Positions 25,023 to 36,800 of a stretch of 64,000 nucleotides of DNA are shown here, piece by piece; the first letter of the stretch is position 1, and the number at the start of each line of letters is the position of its first letter. The stretch comes from Heterocephalus glaber. Lineage: Eukaryota > Chordata > Mammalia > Rodentia > Bathyergidae. The stretch is from NCBI RefSeq assembly GCF_000247695.1, contig NW_004624742.1, positions 8,396,293-8,460,292 of the forward strand, given 5' to 3'. A program made the translations under genes and the position numbers. A model generated the notes under the pieces. That model did no database searches. It was not told the DNA's origin and saw nothing but the letters and a program-made list of their open reading frames with translations.

Positions 25023-25046
25023 GTTTCCAATATGCTCTTTAGCAGA

Positions 25047-25403
25047 TGTGTTAGTCAACTTTCCACCTCTATAATGTAATACATAAGAAAAACAGCAAGA
25101 AAATGTTTATTTGGGCTCATGGTTTCAGAGGTTTAGTCCATGGTTGCTTGATCATATTGCTTTTGGCCTGTGACAGCTTAGTACATCATGGCAGAACCAT
25201 GTGGTGGAAGAGACTCCTCACCTCATGGTGTTCAGAAAGCAAACAGAGAGAAGAGAGACTGGGGCCACAATATTCCCCTCAAGGGAGTGATCACATTGCA
25301 ATAGCCTCTACTTCCTAAAGGTTGTACCACCTCCCAGTAGTGTGTCTGGGGACCAAGCTTTCAGCACATGAACCTTTAAGGGACATTTAAAATCCAAACC
25401 ACA
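25047..25403 (-). mobile_element. MaLR-type LTR, antisense
   Basis: + strand TGTGTTAGTCAACTTTCC ... 'AAAATCCAAACCACA'. Clear reverse complement of the MaLR consensus form. Confidence 0.75.
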
Positions 25404-26183
25404 GTGGCAGACAAAGAAATTTTAGACACTAAATAGATTTTTTTCTACTGAAAATAACTTTAGCATTTATATTTCCAAATACATTGTAAAGACCTCTTAG
25501 ATTTTACTGTACTTTTACTGTAGTCAATGGTGATCATATATTTTTGAATTCTTATACCAGAAAGTTATGTATAATAAACCAAGTTCTTCATTTTAGAAAA
25601 AGTTTTCATTTTGCATGTAATATGCATTAGTATTTTGTCTTACTATAAAATTCTAGGTCACCTTATTGTGTTTTCTATACTATGAAGAATGAGAAGCTTG
25701 CTATCTCTTATATGTAGGTAAACAATATTCAACTGGAAAACTTTTTTCTGCTTTGTTTATTTTTGGAATTCAGAAATTATGCCAACAGAGATCTGAAAAT
25801 TTGGCTTTTCAGATAAAGAAGATATTTTCATAGCATTCTTTGACTGTAGATTAGATTACTTCTACTCTTTTTCCTCCATCTGAAATTCCTATCAAGTGCA
25901 TGTTGCACATTCTTGACTCATGCTCTATGTAATTTTTCTCTCATGATGTCTTTTTTTCCCTCTGTTTTTAACAGGAATTCCTTTGATTTTCTAATCATTA
26001 GTGGGTTTGAGCAGTATCCCTTTTTGTTATTCAGCACTTCTTTTGATTTTATATTTCAGTATTTGCATCTTTTCACTTTTGAGAATGTGTTACTGCCCAC
26101 AGAATATTCCTTTTAACATGAGAGACTGCCCTTCTAATCAGAGGAAATGTGCACCCATTGTCATAAAGGATATGAATTAGAAC
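25404..26183. other. Unassigned non-coding DNA
   Basis: AT-rich; no gene or confident repeat seen. Confidence 0.4.
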
Positions 26184-26356
26184 TTTTTTTTTCTGGTTTC
26201 AGGGATCGAACTCAGGACCTTGTGCTTGCCAGGCAGGCGCTATGCCACTGAACCACCTCCCCAGCCCTTTTGTTTGTTTGTTTGTTTTGTACTGGGGATT
26301 GAACTCAGGACCTTGCACTTGAGAGCAGCAGCACCACTGAGCTAAATCCCCAGCCC
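26184..26356 (-). mobile_element. Two ID-like SINEs in tandem, antisense
   Basis: Two antisense ID units abut at about 26267. Both keep the core (GGGATCGAACTCAGGACC and GGGGATTGAACTCAGGACC). A single GAATTAGAA direct repeat flanks the pair, so they arrived as a dimer or the second entered the tail of the first. Confidence 0.85.
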
Positions 26357-27661
26357 GAATTAGAATTTCTTAAGTGGCTATTCTCCCAGAAAGATCTCTT
26401 TTCTAGTTTGGAACATTTATTCTGATTGTTTAGCTTACTCAATTTCTTTTGAACTATTAATTTTCCACATGTGTTCAGGTATGCCCTTGTATGTTTGTTT
26501 GACCTATCTTCTCGTAGCCCTGAAAGCCTAAGGCATTGGTCCTTAACTGAAGAAGCACCACTGAATTAGCTTGGTTTAGATGCCAACCATTGTGTTACTG
26601 AACTATGACCAGTGGGGAGATGAAGTATGGAGGTTGTAACTGAGTCAAGCATCCATGTTGAATTTGTGTCACATTTTGCAAATTTTGAAGATAACATAGT
26701 CATTTGTTCATTCTTAACTTATTCATACATTTAATCAACATTTTAAATATTTATTTTATATTGTGTAACATTTGAAGTGCTAGAATATAGCAATTAAAAA
26801 AAACAGATACAAAGACCTATCATGTGAAATACTTTAATGAAGGAAAAGAGGAAATAAACACAAATCAATAAAATTCATTAGATGACAGTAATAATATGGG
26901 GAAATTTAAGAGAGGAGTTATAGGAACTTGGGTCAGAAAAGGAGACAGGTTTGTAAACTTATGTAGACTGTTCAAAGAAGGTGTTGCTGATCACTGATGA
27001 TTAAAGGATAAGGTTTACAGGTACTGGGAATAGCATGCACAATAACAGACTGAGAAAGTCTCTGACATATACAAAGCACAGCAAGGGAGACAGAAATGTG
27101 GACTATGTGATAAGGTGAACTAGAGAGCAGGAGCCCGATTTACTGAGTCAGTATCAAGACTGGTTTTTAAGGATTTGAAGAAGTACCTGGGAAACTGGTG
27201 TATTAGAATTACAAAATGTGATTACATTATAAAAAGAACCACACAAAATGATAAAAGAGAAAAAAAAATGGAAGCAGAGAGATCTACTGGAATTTCCTGT
27301 AATCATCTCAACAAGAGATAATGATGACACACTCAGGAAGTGACAGGAAAGGTGCCGGAAAGTGATCAGAGTCTGGATCTACAAGACTACTCTGTATTTT
27401 GTACAAAGGAAGAAGCAGATTGAAGTAAGGCTTCACACAGACTGCTGAGCAGTGGTAAATGTTTTATCTAGTTGGTCTTGGCTTACAAGAAGTCATATAC
27501 ATACTGTATCTCATCTATTGTCATGAGATTAAACATCATTCTAGACTGATTTTTGACTTCACAATAAATAGGCACAAGAATGTGAATGTAACCATATGAT
27601 CTACTAGTTCTTATACATAATTGAGAAGCTACCAGACTAACTGGAATGTCTACTTAGAGAT
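26357..27661. other. Unassigned non-coding DNA
   Basis: No gene or confident repeat seen. Confidence 0.4.
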
Positions 27662-27673
27662 GTAGCTAAGTTT

Positions 27674-27709
27674 CTACACTTGATTTTAGCCAAAAGGCCA
27701 AGAAGCAAT
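27674..27709 (-). pseudogene. U2 snRNA 5'-end retropseudogene fragment
   Basis: On the - strand this reads as the first ~36 nt of U2 snRNA (ATTGCTTCTTGGCCTTTTGG then CTAAAATCAAGTGTAG) with about three changes from the normal U2 start. It stops after GTGTAG, is followed by AAA, and is bounded by GTAGCTAAG direct repeats (27662-27670 and 27713-27721). It is a 3'-truncated, retroposed, non-functional copy. Confidence 0.8.
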
Positions 27710-27721
27710 GAAGTAGCTAAG

Positions 27722-29600
27722 ACACACTATGGTATTGGACATTGGTATTGATGATCCAGTATATAATTGGTGAGCTAATGGCAATTATGTGCTAAATATG
27801 ATGGACCTGAAAATGAAGTTGTTAAAATATGCGTCTTCTCCATTTATTCAACTGTGAATCTGTAATCCACTGTCTCACTTCTTGAGTGCCTGCTGGACTA
27901 CAGGGATAGTTCTCAGGGTGGAGTTCAGCAGTCAGAGGTCATAGTAAGTTGCCATTAAATCTAAACCTACAACCATCATGTAGTCATTTTGTAAACTTCA
28001 TGTTCATAAATGTTTACAAAACCAGCATGCAATGAAAAAGATTGCTTTACCAGCAGGCTTAAATAATCATAATTTTCGTGAGGCAATAGTATATAATGGA
28101 AGAGAACAGAGTACATCTGGTGCTTATGGGATTCACTAGGATACTCTTGATATTTCCATGGCTCATTAAAATGTGTTGGAAGCAACCATAGCCTAATTGA
28201 AGCACAGAAATAGATGTTCTGATCCCTTAGGAATGGAGATGTGTGTCTCCCCACCAGAACAGCAAAACCTGATGGAGGGAACAACTGGCCCAGTATGAGC
28301 AAAATCTTGAATTAGTAAAGAGGAAGACTCTGAATACCAATAATAACCGTGAAGTGAAGGGCAGCAACTGATCTGTTGTGTGAAATTTAAATTTTTTTAT
28401 TGTAACCAGCCAGCAAACTAGAAAAGTCATGAGGGAAAGGAAGGAACTTTCCATGAGCTATAAGGGGATCTGAGCAGTGTAGGAGATGTGCCCTCTCATA
28501 TTCTCTCCTAAGGCATCCTTTTTGCATAATCCATTGGCAACTAACTGAAAACATCAGAGACCTACCATCGGAGTGTTCTCTTCCAACCTACACATGGGCC
28601 AGACCAGGAATCCAGGTTAGGCTCCCAGAAGCCCCCACTCAGAGATGGAAGTTGAAGATGGAAGTTGGAGAGAAAGCACTCCACTTTTCTCACACATCCC
28701 AATGGGAATGTCAAAGCAGGTTTTACTTTTTTTCTTAAAAGTTCCCTCAAGGAGGTTGAATTCCTGGTTCTCACAAAGGAACCTGCTCTACATGCTCCCA
28801 CTCCTTGGCTTCATTCACTCATTCACTTCATTCACCCATTCATTCTAAATTTTTACTGTCCCACTCTCCTACTTTGATTTTTAGAGTCACTTTCCAAATA
28901 AGTCCCTTACTCTCAAATCCTTGCCTCAGGAACTGAACCTCAGGAAATCATAAAATACAGATACCCTGTATTTTATTCCCTGTGCATCATAAAATACAGA
29001 TACCATAAAAACAACTATCATTTGCAATTGTTCTCAGAATAAAATGTGACATTTAAAATGTCCAGATCTAACTATCAAAAAGGAGCTATGGAAGTGAGTA
29101 CAATGATGATTTACTCAGCAAACACAAATGGACCATAATGAAATGCTTGAGTTTGAATCTTAAGATCCATTTATCAGTAACTCTGTGATTTGAGGTTACT
29201 CTGTCTCTCTGTGCCATCACTGTGCCCCAAAACTGGGGGCAAATACTTGCTGGGAGAATTGAAGTACGCAATCCGTATAAAGTAGTGAGCACTGCACAGG
29301 GAACACAGCAAATGTTTAAAAAATAATATTGTCAACATTCATTGTGCATTAAATATCAATAACTTTGTCTTTTTCTCTAAGTTAAAGTTTTCAGCTACTG
29401 AACCTACTGTAAAAACAATAAATTTTATCCAGTGTAAGTGTATCTAACATTTCAGAAATCGGCCCTCAAAAATTATAAAGTTTTCCCTCCAAAAGTATGT
29501 GTTTCCAAATTCAAGATAAATATAATTTCAAACCAGATAAAATAACATACACTTGGAAAAATTGTAAAATATGTCCAAACTCTCTTTCAGTAACAATGTG
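27722..29600. other. Unassigned DNA upstream of the putative Gbp5 promoter
   Basis: No GBP exon, RNA gene or confident repeat was seen. Short frames on both strands look like chance. Confidence 0.4.
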
Positions 29601-29604
29601 TAAT

Positions 29605-29729
29605 TTCTGGGAAATCAGGCCAAATACTCCCAAACCTTTCCACTAGGTAACACTCAGGAAATTCCCTAACTGTGTAGTCACTGACTGCTTTATGGTTTCA
29701 CTTTCCTTTAGAGAAATTTGGGAATCCCC
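29605..29729. promoter_or_regulatory. Putative interferon/NF-kappaB promoter of Gbp5
   Basis: Four consensus-like sites lie within 125 bp. A palindromic GAS TTCTGGGAA is at 29605-29613. A kappaB site GGAAATTCCC (reverse GGGAATTTCC) is at 29657-29666. An ISRE in reverse, GGTTTCACTTTCC, is at 29694-29706. A second kappaB site GGGAATCCCC is at 29720-29729. GBP promoters are known to need GAS and ISRE elements for interferon-gamma induction. The cluster sits about 180 bp upstream of a splice donor (29910) and 4.2 kb before the Gbp5 start codon. No clear TATA box is seen. Confidence 0.55.
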
Positions 29730-29839
29730 TTCTGACTTTCCTAGTGCTTGTATTTCATATTCAAATTATCTGCTGGGAGGTGGGGCCTGGGAGGAGAAAG
29801 GAAATTTCAAGCATGAGGTGAATCCAGAGACAACTGTTA

Positions 29840-29909
29840 AAACTCTATCAATCCTCCTCAGAGCAGCTTTCATTCCTGCTCTAAAAGACCTCTGCTCCTG
29901 ATTTTATAA
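29840..29909 (+). other. Candidate non-coding exon 1 of Gbp5
   Basis: A consensus donor AAG|GTAAGA is present at 29909/29910, downstream of the GAS/kappaB/ISRE cluster. GBP genes start with a short non-coding exon 1 that splices to an exon 2 carrying the ATG; the matching acceptor is at 33841-33842. The 5' end is unknown and placed arbitrarily. Confidence 0.4.
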
Positions 29910-30194
29910 GGTAAGATTGAGAAAAGGAAGGAGAGAGATTTGCAAAGTGCAGTCAGTTTTTAAAATATTCTATGCAGGATAGAACACAGCTTGGCCTGAT
30001 GTGCCTAGTAAAGACTAAACTGTGGTAAAATCAGACAGGCAGCAGAATTTATTAAGTGCCAGCTACATTTACTTCCTGCTGAATTAGACACAAGCATGAG
30101 TATAGGCTACCTTGAGATTTTGAAATGCCTTTAAACTGTTTTTCATTGTCTTCCATCTTATAACTAATTAGGACTCATAACTGCCACTTAAAAT

Positions 30195-30273
30195 ACTTTA
30201 TTTTAAAATATTTTAAAATATTTTTTTAAAAATAAAATTTAAAAAAAATTTTTTAAATATTTAAAAAAAAATA
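30195..30273. repeat. A/T-only low-complexity tract
   Basis: About 80 nt made only of A and T (runs of TTTTAAAATA and AAAATTT), locally self-complementary. Confidence 0.85.
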
Positions 30274-30378
30274 GTTTTTAGCCTTTGCTAAAAACTAATG
30301 AAAATAGCTCAAACTACTGCCTTAAAGTTTCAAGAACTATGATTATGTTCTTTTCAGGAGAAAAAGCCATGGTTGCAC

Positions 30379-30433
30379 TATAAATAGCTTGCTGATATTA
30401 AGAGCAAAAAAGAAGAAAAGAAAAATTGAAACT
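30379..30433 (+). promoter_or_regulatory. Alternative TATA/ISRE-like element
   Basis: TATAAATAG at 30379-30387 and an ISRE-like AAAAATTGAAACT at 30421-30433. A possible second Gbp5 start region, but the ISRE lies downstream of the TATA box, opposite to the usual order. Weak. Confidence 0.25.
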
Positions 30434-31160
30434 CAGAGTGAACAATGAAGAGGTTTCAGGAAAACAGAAATATGTTTTTAGCCATACTCTGGTACTTTGA
30501 AAGTAGATTTTTTTCTTTTAGACATAGACTGACTTCATTGTTTTCTTTATTTTTTCCTGGCACTCATTCATTTGTTAATCACCTGTGTGTTGGATTTTGT
30601 CTCTACTGCTCTACTGCCTGTACTGTTATGAGTCACTTGATTTACAGCTGGATTTCTCAATACTCTCCAGGTATTCTCTAATTCTTGTCATTCCTCAGAA
30701 TTCTCTCCTCCTTTGAATTTTTTACCATGGCTCATCCATCACATATTTGATTTCCCTTTATCTCACAAAGTGCTTTTTTTCTTCAAACTCAAAAGTAAAA
30801 ATAAAGCAAAAGCAAACAAAAGTACAAAACTAAGCTAGAATAACGTAGCTGAAAAGAGAGATGTTTTCTTCCAGAAATCCATTACTAACACTACTGAGCA
30901 TTTTTCTTGTATTTCTTTGCCTTTTTTCTTCTTTGTATTTTTTCTTTGCTGCAGTTCTCTTTCCTTTTCAAGGTAGCAGTTTTATTGATATAAATGAGCA
31001 TTTACTTACTTTTTTGTTTTTTAGAAAACATACTTAAAGAGTTCAGTGAAATGCTAGTGTGACACATGTAGCAAAGTGCAGGTCCAGCTTTGGAAATCAA
31101 TTGTAAGTTTTACAAAGTCAAAATGTGCACTTTTTTCTTATGTGGTTTGGTCTATTCTTT

Positions 31161-31612
31161 TTTTTTGTATATCCTTTTATTGGTACATTTTAGTTGTACA
31201 ATATAATGACATTCATCATTGGAGATATGCACCTTTACATACTCTCTTGGTTCTTATTTTTTCCCCCTTCCCCTGCCCTCCCTTCAACCCCTCCATCCCT
31301 CCCTATTTACAAAGACTTTGTTTCTTTTTTTTCATTTTCTCATATTAATTCCATTCCCCTTTTTCCTTTCCCCTACCCCTCCCACTTCCCCTTCCCCTTT
31401 GCCCCTTTTCTTCCTATTTCACATTATCTATTATACCTTTGAGTCCTTATTTACACTTTCAGTTTCTCACACTAGAGAAACTATGCGGTATTTACACACA
31501 TGTGTCCTATTTATTTCACTTAAGAGTATCTCCTCAATGTGCATCCATTTAGAAATAAATGTCTCTAATTTCTCATTTTTGATGGCTGAGTAGTACTCTA
31601 TTTTATAAAAAA
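31161..31612 (-). mobile_element. 5'-truncated LINE-1, antisense, in Gbp5 intron 1
   Basis: Antisense L1 3' UTR with its pyrimidine tract and the end of ORF2. It is flanked by GGTTTGGTCTATTCTT direct repeats at 31145-31160 and 31613-31628. Confidence 0.9.
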
Positions 31613-31743
31613 GGTTTGGTCTATTCTTATGTTGCTTTTATTTATAAAACTTATGGGACTCAGAGTTAGAGACAATGCATCCTAGTGATATAAGGGAAAT
31701 AATATAACTCCCAACCTGCTAGATGTCAGATATGCCAAGTTCA

Positions 31744-32196
31744 TGTCCCCCCAAATCAAAGAAGGAATTGTAAGGAACATTGGAGACTGAGAGTAGGAAA
31801 ACTTTATTGAGAGAGATAGCTCCTGAGAGACAGGAAAGGACCTGAAAGTGAGTCACCAATGAGCCCTCTTCTCAAAGGAAGTTTTATAGAGCAAAATCAT
31901 GAGGTGGGTACAAAAATCACAAGGTGGGCACAGTGTGGGTCAAAACTATGATCAACCAATAAGATTACAAGTATAGCTGCTTAGGTAATATTGATTCAAT
32001 GGGAAAGCAGGTCATGTAGCAAATATACATGGAAAGAACAAAGACTTTTTAGGAAGGGATGAATCAGGTGGTCTTAGTCACCCACCAAGGTGACTGATGT
32101 CCATCTAGACTTTATTGGACATAGCGATACGATTTATCTTATCTCCTGGGGAGATGTGTAGGCTTGACCATTCCACTTTTATCTTGGCCTCCAACA
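31744..32196 (-). mobile_element. Solo ERV LTR, antisense, in Gbp5 intron 1
   Basis: Bounded by TG...CA (+ strand TGTCCCCCC ... CTCCAACA). On the - strand it has a TATA box (complement of TTTTATA near 31882-31888) and a polyadenylation signal (complement of TTTATT, 31803-31808), in the proper order for an LTR. I did not find a convincing target duplication. Confidence 0.5.
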
Positions 32197-33842
32197 AATG
32201 CACCTCTGGCCACAGTTGTAATGCGTTATCATCTTCTGTATCTTCTGACCCCCTCAAGGGCCCAGCACTCTAAGACTGCCTATAATATTTCTACATAACT
32301 TAGTTGTCTATAATACTAGAATACACACTGTAGGCTGAGTTATAAGTGACAGAGTAACAGTTATATATGTATTTTGAACACATTTAATATGCAAAGATAT
32401 TTTAGAGAGTTGGCTCCTTTAAAAGCATTAAAGATACTATCCAGATACCATCTGGGATAAAATATAAAATAATATTATTAATTGAGATACACAGCACTAA
32501 TATTATTAATAAGGAAGTCTGAAAACTCACGTAGCTTAGTTTCCTCCCCATAAATGGCATCATTCTAAAACACAAGAGTTCACAAGACCCAATATCTCCT
32601 TATAGATTTAACTTAATGTATCTTTTGATTTCCTGGCTAATTATTGGAGACCACGCTGCAATGTTTCCACATCTTTCTAATGTAAAACTGATTCTAGCGC
32701 ATACTATATGCAAACTAAGTAACCAGAATTCCTCAAATATAAGCTATAAAAGTTGTATTAAAAGTAGATTAGAATGAAAAGACACTTGGCATTTGAGTTC
32801 TAAATTCATTGTTGAATTGTCTTTTTCGGGGTCAGATTTCCACTGGGTATTTTCTAACTACCATGTCTAGGGCTGTGCCATTTGCAAATGGATTTCCTAT
32901 TATTAGCTCCCAAACTGTTTCTTTCTTATCTGTCATTAGAATGATGTACAGGGCAATGGCTACGAGAAACAGGAGAGAATAGGTCTTCATGACTGTTAAA
33001 AACACCAAAGGCAACAACAATTAAGAAGCCCACAGTTTTTAATTTCTGATGGTGAAAAGAATAGATCTTTTTATTTTAGATTTCTATAAAAAAAATGAAG
33101 TCAAGCAGGTGGTATACTTTAGCTTCTATAGTAAATAATCATAAATGAAAGGAACTTTTTATGAAAAGCAAGCATTTGCTTATATCTCATATAGCTTAAA
33201 AAATATTTTACTATGGACTCTTCAAGTTACAGGAATTAGTGCTTAGAAGTAGAAGATAAATGATTAAGTGCAGGAAGGAAGTTTTTTTAAGAAAGTTTTT
33301 TTTTTTTACTCATTCAGCCAATTATAAAATGATCGTGCTTTGAAGCTTTGGCTTAATATCAGACACTAATAACTATGTAGAGAATTCTTTAAAAGGCACA
33401 GCTGTAAGAAGTAAATGACTGTGAGTTGTTAAATAGTGTTACATAATGGCCTGGCAGTATTTAATGAAAGGCAGTTTGGCTTGATGTATACCTAATAAAA
33501 GAAAAAAGCAACAAGTATAATATAACAATGATAGTAAAAGATCAACTAAGGAACATAGGTAAGACTTAAACCAATGAGATGAGTTAAATTCAAACCATAA
33601 GTACCTGATACTCAGAAAATAGATTTCTCTATGTCTACCAAATTCTCATATATAAGCCTATGAATGGGCCTAGAACCTATTTTATTGTTTCCCTCTTTGC
33701 TTCTTCTAGTTATTTTATTTTTAAATTTCTTAAGAAACTTAGGCCATGCTAGCGAATAGTGTATTCCCAGGTTTAGTAGGCAAAAGAGCTTTCTCTGCTG
33801 AAACACTAGAAATTCCATCCCATCCCATGTGTTCCTTGGCAG
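32197..33842. other. Gbp5 intron 1, 3' part
   Basis: AT-rich sequence leading to the exon 2 acceptor TTCCTTGGCAG at 33832-33842. Apart from the small antisense ORF nothing is recognised. Confidence 0.5.
32842..33000 (-). CDS. Small antisense ORF with signal-like N-terminus (uncertain)
   Basis: A ~52-codon - strand frame begins MKTYSLLFLVAIALYII (signal-peptide or membrane-anchor like) and continues with a polar stretch containing 'ETVWELIIGNPFANG'. The family is not recognised. It lies in Gbp5 intron 1 on the opposite strand with no visible promoter. It could be a pseudo-exon, a micropeptide or chance. Confidence 0.15.
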
Positions 33843-33861
33843 ACATAGACTCATCTTAGAC

Positions 33862-36800
33862 ATGGCCCCAGAGATCATGCCAGAGCCACTGTGCCTCATT
33901 GAAAACACTGAAGAGAAGCTAGTGGTTAAGCAAGAAGCTCTGAAGATCCTGTCTGCCATCACCCAGCCCGTCGTGGTGGTGGCTATCGTGGGCCTCTACC
34001 GCACAGGCAAATCCTACCTGATGAACAAGCTGGCTGGGAAGGAAAAGGGTGAGTGCCACCAACAAAGCTCTGCTGGGCCACTGTCTACCCATGATGTCAC
34101 CATACAGCACGGGGATGTAAGGAGAAAAAAGTTGGAGATGCATATTGATAGCCAGTGCTTGGGCCATGATTAATCATTTTATCTCCTGGGAAATAAAAGG
34201 TAGCTCACTATCCCTGACATATAACTTCATTTTTTATTTTATTTTGTTTGCCTTAAGAGCTCCTTGGGAAAACACATGTTCCCCTCATAAGGAATAAGAC
34301 ATCAATAAAATAATTTCCATATACATAAACTTAAAATTTTAGTACCATGATATTATAATTAAAACCCTATCAAATCCAAACTATTTTATTTGATATTATT
34401 TCCTCACTCATCTATTGAAATTCAGATCAATACTTGTATTTTCTGCAATCTCTTCTTCTTGCTTTGCTTAATCACTATAATAATTATCCAGAAAGAACCC
34501 AATTTCCAGACACCTTGTCTATGACAACCTCTCCTCTTCCCTTTGCAGGGTTTTCTGTTGGCTCCACGCTGCAGGCCCACACCAAGGGGATCTGGATGTG
34601 GTGTGTGCCTCATCCTGAGAAGCCAGACCACACCCTAGTTCTGCTTGACACCGAAGGTCTGGGAGACATAGAGAAGGTAAAGAAGAAAGATTATTTTTTA
34701 ATTAATATCCTCATCTGTGAAGTTCTTTACACAGGGAGTTTTGGGTTTGGTTTTGCTTTTGCTTTTTCCTAAATTTGTACTTCTTCTTGAACAGGGTATA
34801 CGCCCTTTTCTCCTTCCTGTTATTGATAGTGAGATTTAGGAAGGCTGAAGTGAGAACATATATTTACAAGGCAGAATCAATACTGGAAGAATTATCCTTA
34901 TATTGAGCTAAGTAATTCCTAGATGCATACAGATGTTGGAGATAAAATCACTGCTACAAGCCTAGTCTTACAAAAAAGAACATAGGCTAAGGCTCTGCGT
35001 TAGGCCAACTTCAGTTCAAATCTCTAGTACTTGTAGCTCTCTGACTTTGACAAAAATAATTATCCCTGAAATTTAATTTTTCTTCAGTCTTATCCAAATC
35101 ATTAAACTCTGAACACATGGGCCTTTCTAGTCTATGTTGGTGTTTAACAACCAGCTACATTGAGAAAAATGTCTTGATGTTTACCAGTACCATTTCCTAA
35201 ACCCTCCAATCATAACTGGTTTCAGTCTACCAAAGTGAGGTCACTACATTCAGACTTGGAAAGAGATGTATACAATTAGCTTTTGTGAGCTGACGCAGGC
35301 TGATTCTTGCACAGATACAGAAATTTCTCTTGAATATCCATTGTTTTTTATGTTTTTTAAAATTTTTCTTTTGATTTGCTAACATTCAACAATGAAAAGC
35401 CATAATTTCAACTTCATTTTCTCCTCTACAAGATGTAGTAGTAATTATAAACAGCTTACAGCATTGTTTTTGGCAATAGATAAGATCAGTAATGTGGACT
35501 GCCTTGTGGATAGTAATTACTCAATAAAACATATATACATCATGTATATAGGCCATTTTTATTTTAGACCCTGGAAAACATTGATTTTAAGTACTGTGGT
35601 TACCCAATTATCTTTGACTATTCATATTGCAAATATCTAGCAGCAGTTATAATAGAAACTAGTGAGTTAACAATAAACGGATCAGTATAAAATCACTTAT
35701 AGTTTTGACACAAAGTTCATGTGTCTGACAATGACTTTTGTGTTGTTTAATATTTATATGTCAGGATCTTATTGTCATGATTGCTCATCTGGGAATGCCA
35801 TGAGATAAGAGAAATTTGTTCCGACTTTTAGGTTGATGATACAAATGATGCCCAGATCTTTGCACTGGCGATCCTGCTGAGCAGCACCTTTGTATACAAC
35901 ACCATGAACAACATTGACCAGGGTGCTATCGACCTACTGCAGTATCCTTTTGTGGTGCAGGATGGCAGCAAAGCCAGGGAAATCTCTGTTCACCAGCTAT
36001 AAGGCTGTGGAATCTGGTGAATCACAAAAATTTAACTATGATAAACATCAAAAGTACAACAAAAAGAGCCTTTATATTTACTGCTAGAATTTGACTGCTA
36101 GAGAAAAAATACAGGCTTGGGGAGGCATGAAATAAAACGTGGGCTTTGATGCTCTCCTATTTTTGCAAATTTCCTTAATTGCGTCTCAGCAATGTGACAG
36201 AACTGACAGATGTGCTCAGGGCAAGGAACTCACCTGAACTTAATGAGGTTGAAGATGCTGCTGACTTAGTGAGCTTCTTTCCAAACTTAGTGTGGACTCT
36301 GAGAGATTTCTACCTGGGTCTGGAAGCAGAAGGAAAACTCATCACACCAGATGAGTACCTGGAAAATTCACTAATGGTCAAAGAAGGTAAGGGCATTTTG
36401 GTTTGGAAAAAGGAAAAAAATAACCCCACAAATTACCTCTTATTGTAGGTGGCTGGATGTCTTCTTTTCCATATTTATCCACTTAACTCTTTTACAAAAC
36501 AAATAATAAATATTAATAATTTAGAATAAACTAATCGATTCAATATTAAACTATATCACATATCTATTTTTGGATCAAATTTTGTTTTTTCTTCCTTTCC
36601 CTGATTATTTCCTCAGGGTTTACAAAGGCATATTACTAAGTAACATTAGGGGAAAGGAAATTTATTTGAGCAAATAATGACCACTAACTTTATACTAAAA
36701 TTCTATTTTTTCTTCTCCAGGTAGCAATGAGAGAATTCACAATTTCAATTTGCCCCGTCTGTGTATAAAGAAGTTCTTTCCAAGAAAGAAATGCTTTATC

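Noticed and set aside
30445..30681. 78-codon frame near the putative Gbp5 promoter
   Set aside because: Composition is random-looking, with no family resemblance, no splice context and no support.
31194..31593. Long Phe/Pro/Ser-rich frames at L1 tails (also at 21288, 42164, 49680)
   Set aside because: They come from the pyrimidine-rich complement of the L1 3' UTR purine tract and are not genes.
6474..33800. Further GBP exons between the GBP tail and Gbp5
   Set aside because: I looked for the P-loop, DTEGLGD and exon 7 '[10 protein letters not shown]' text on both strands and found none.
33829..33861. Eleven extra residues upstream of the Gbp5 start in the same frame
   Set aside because: They lie mostly before the exon 2 acceptor (AG at 33841-33842), so they are intronic. 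The ATG at 33862 fits the family start.
35942..36010. Extension of Gbp5 exon 4 past CTGCA into intron text
   Set aside because: Exon 4 is 110 nt in the family and joins in phase to 36190; the extension would break that phase.
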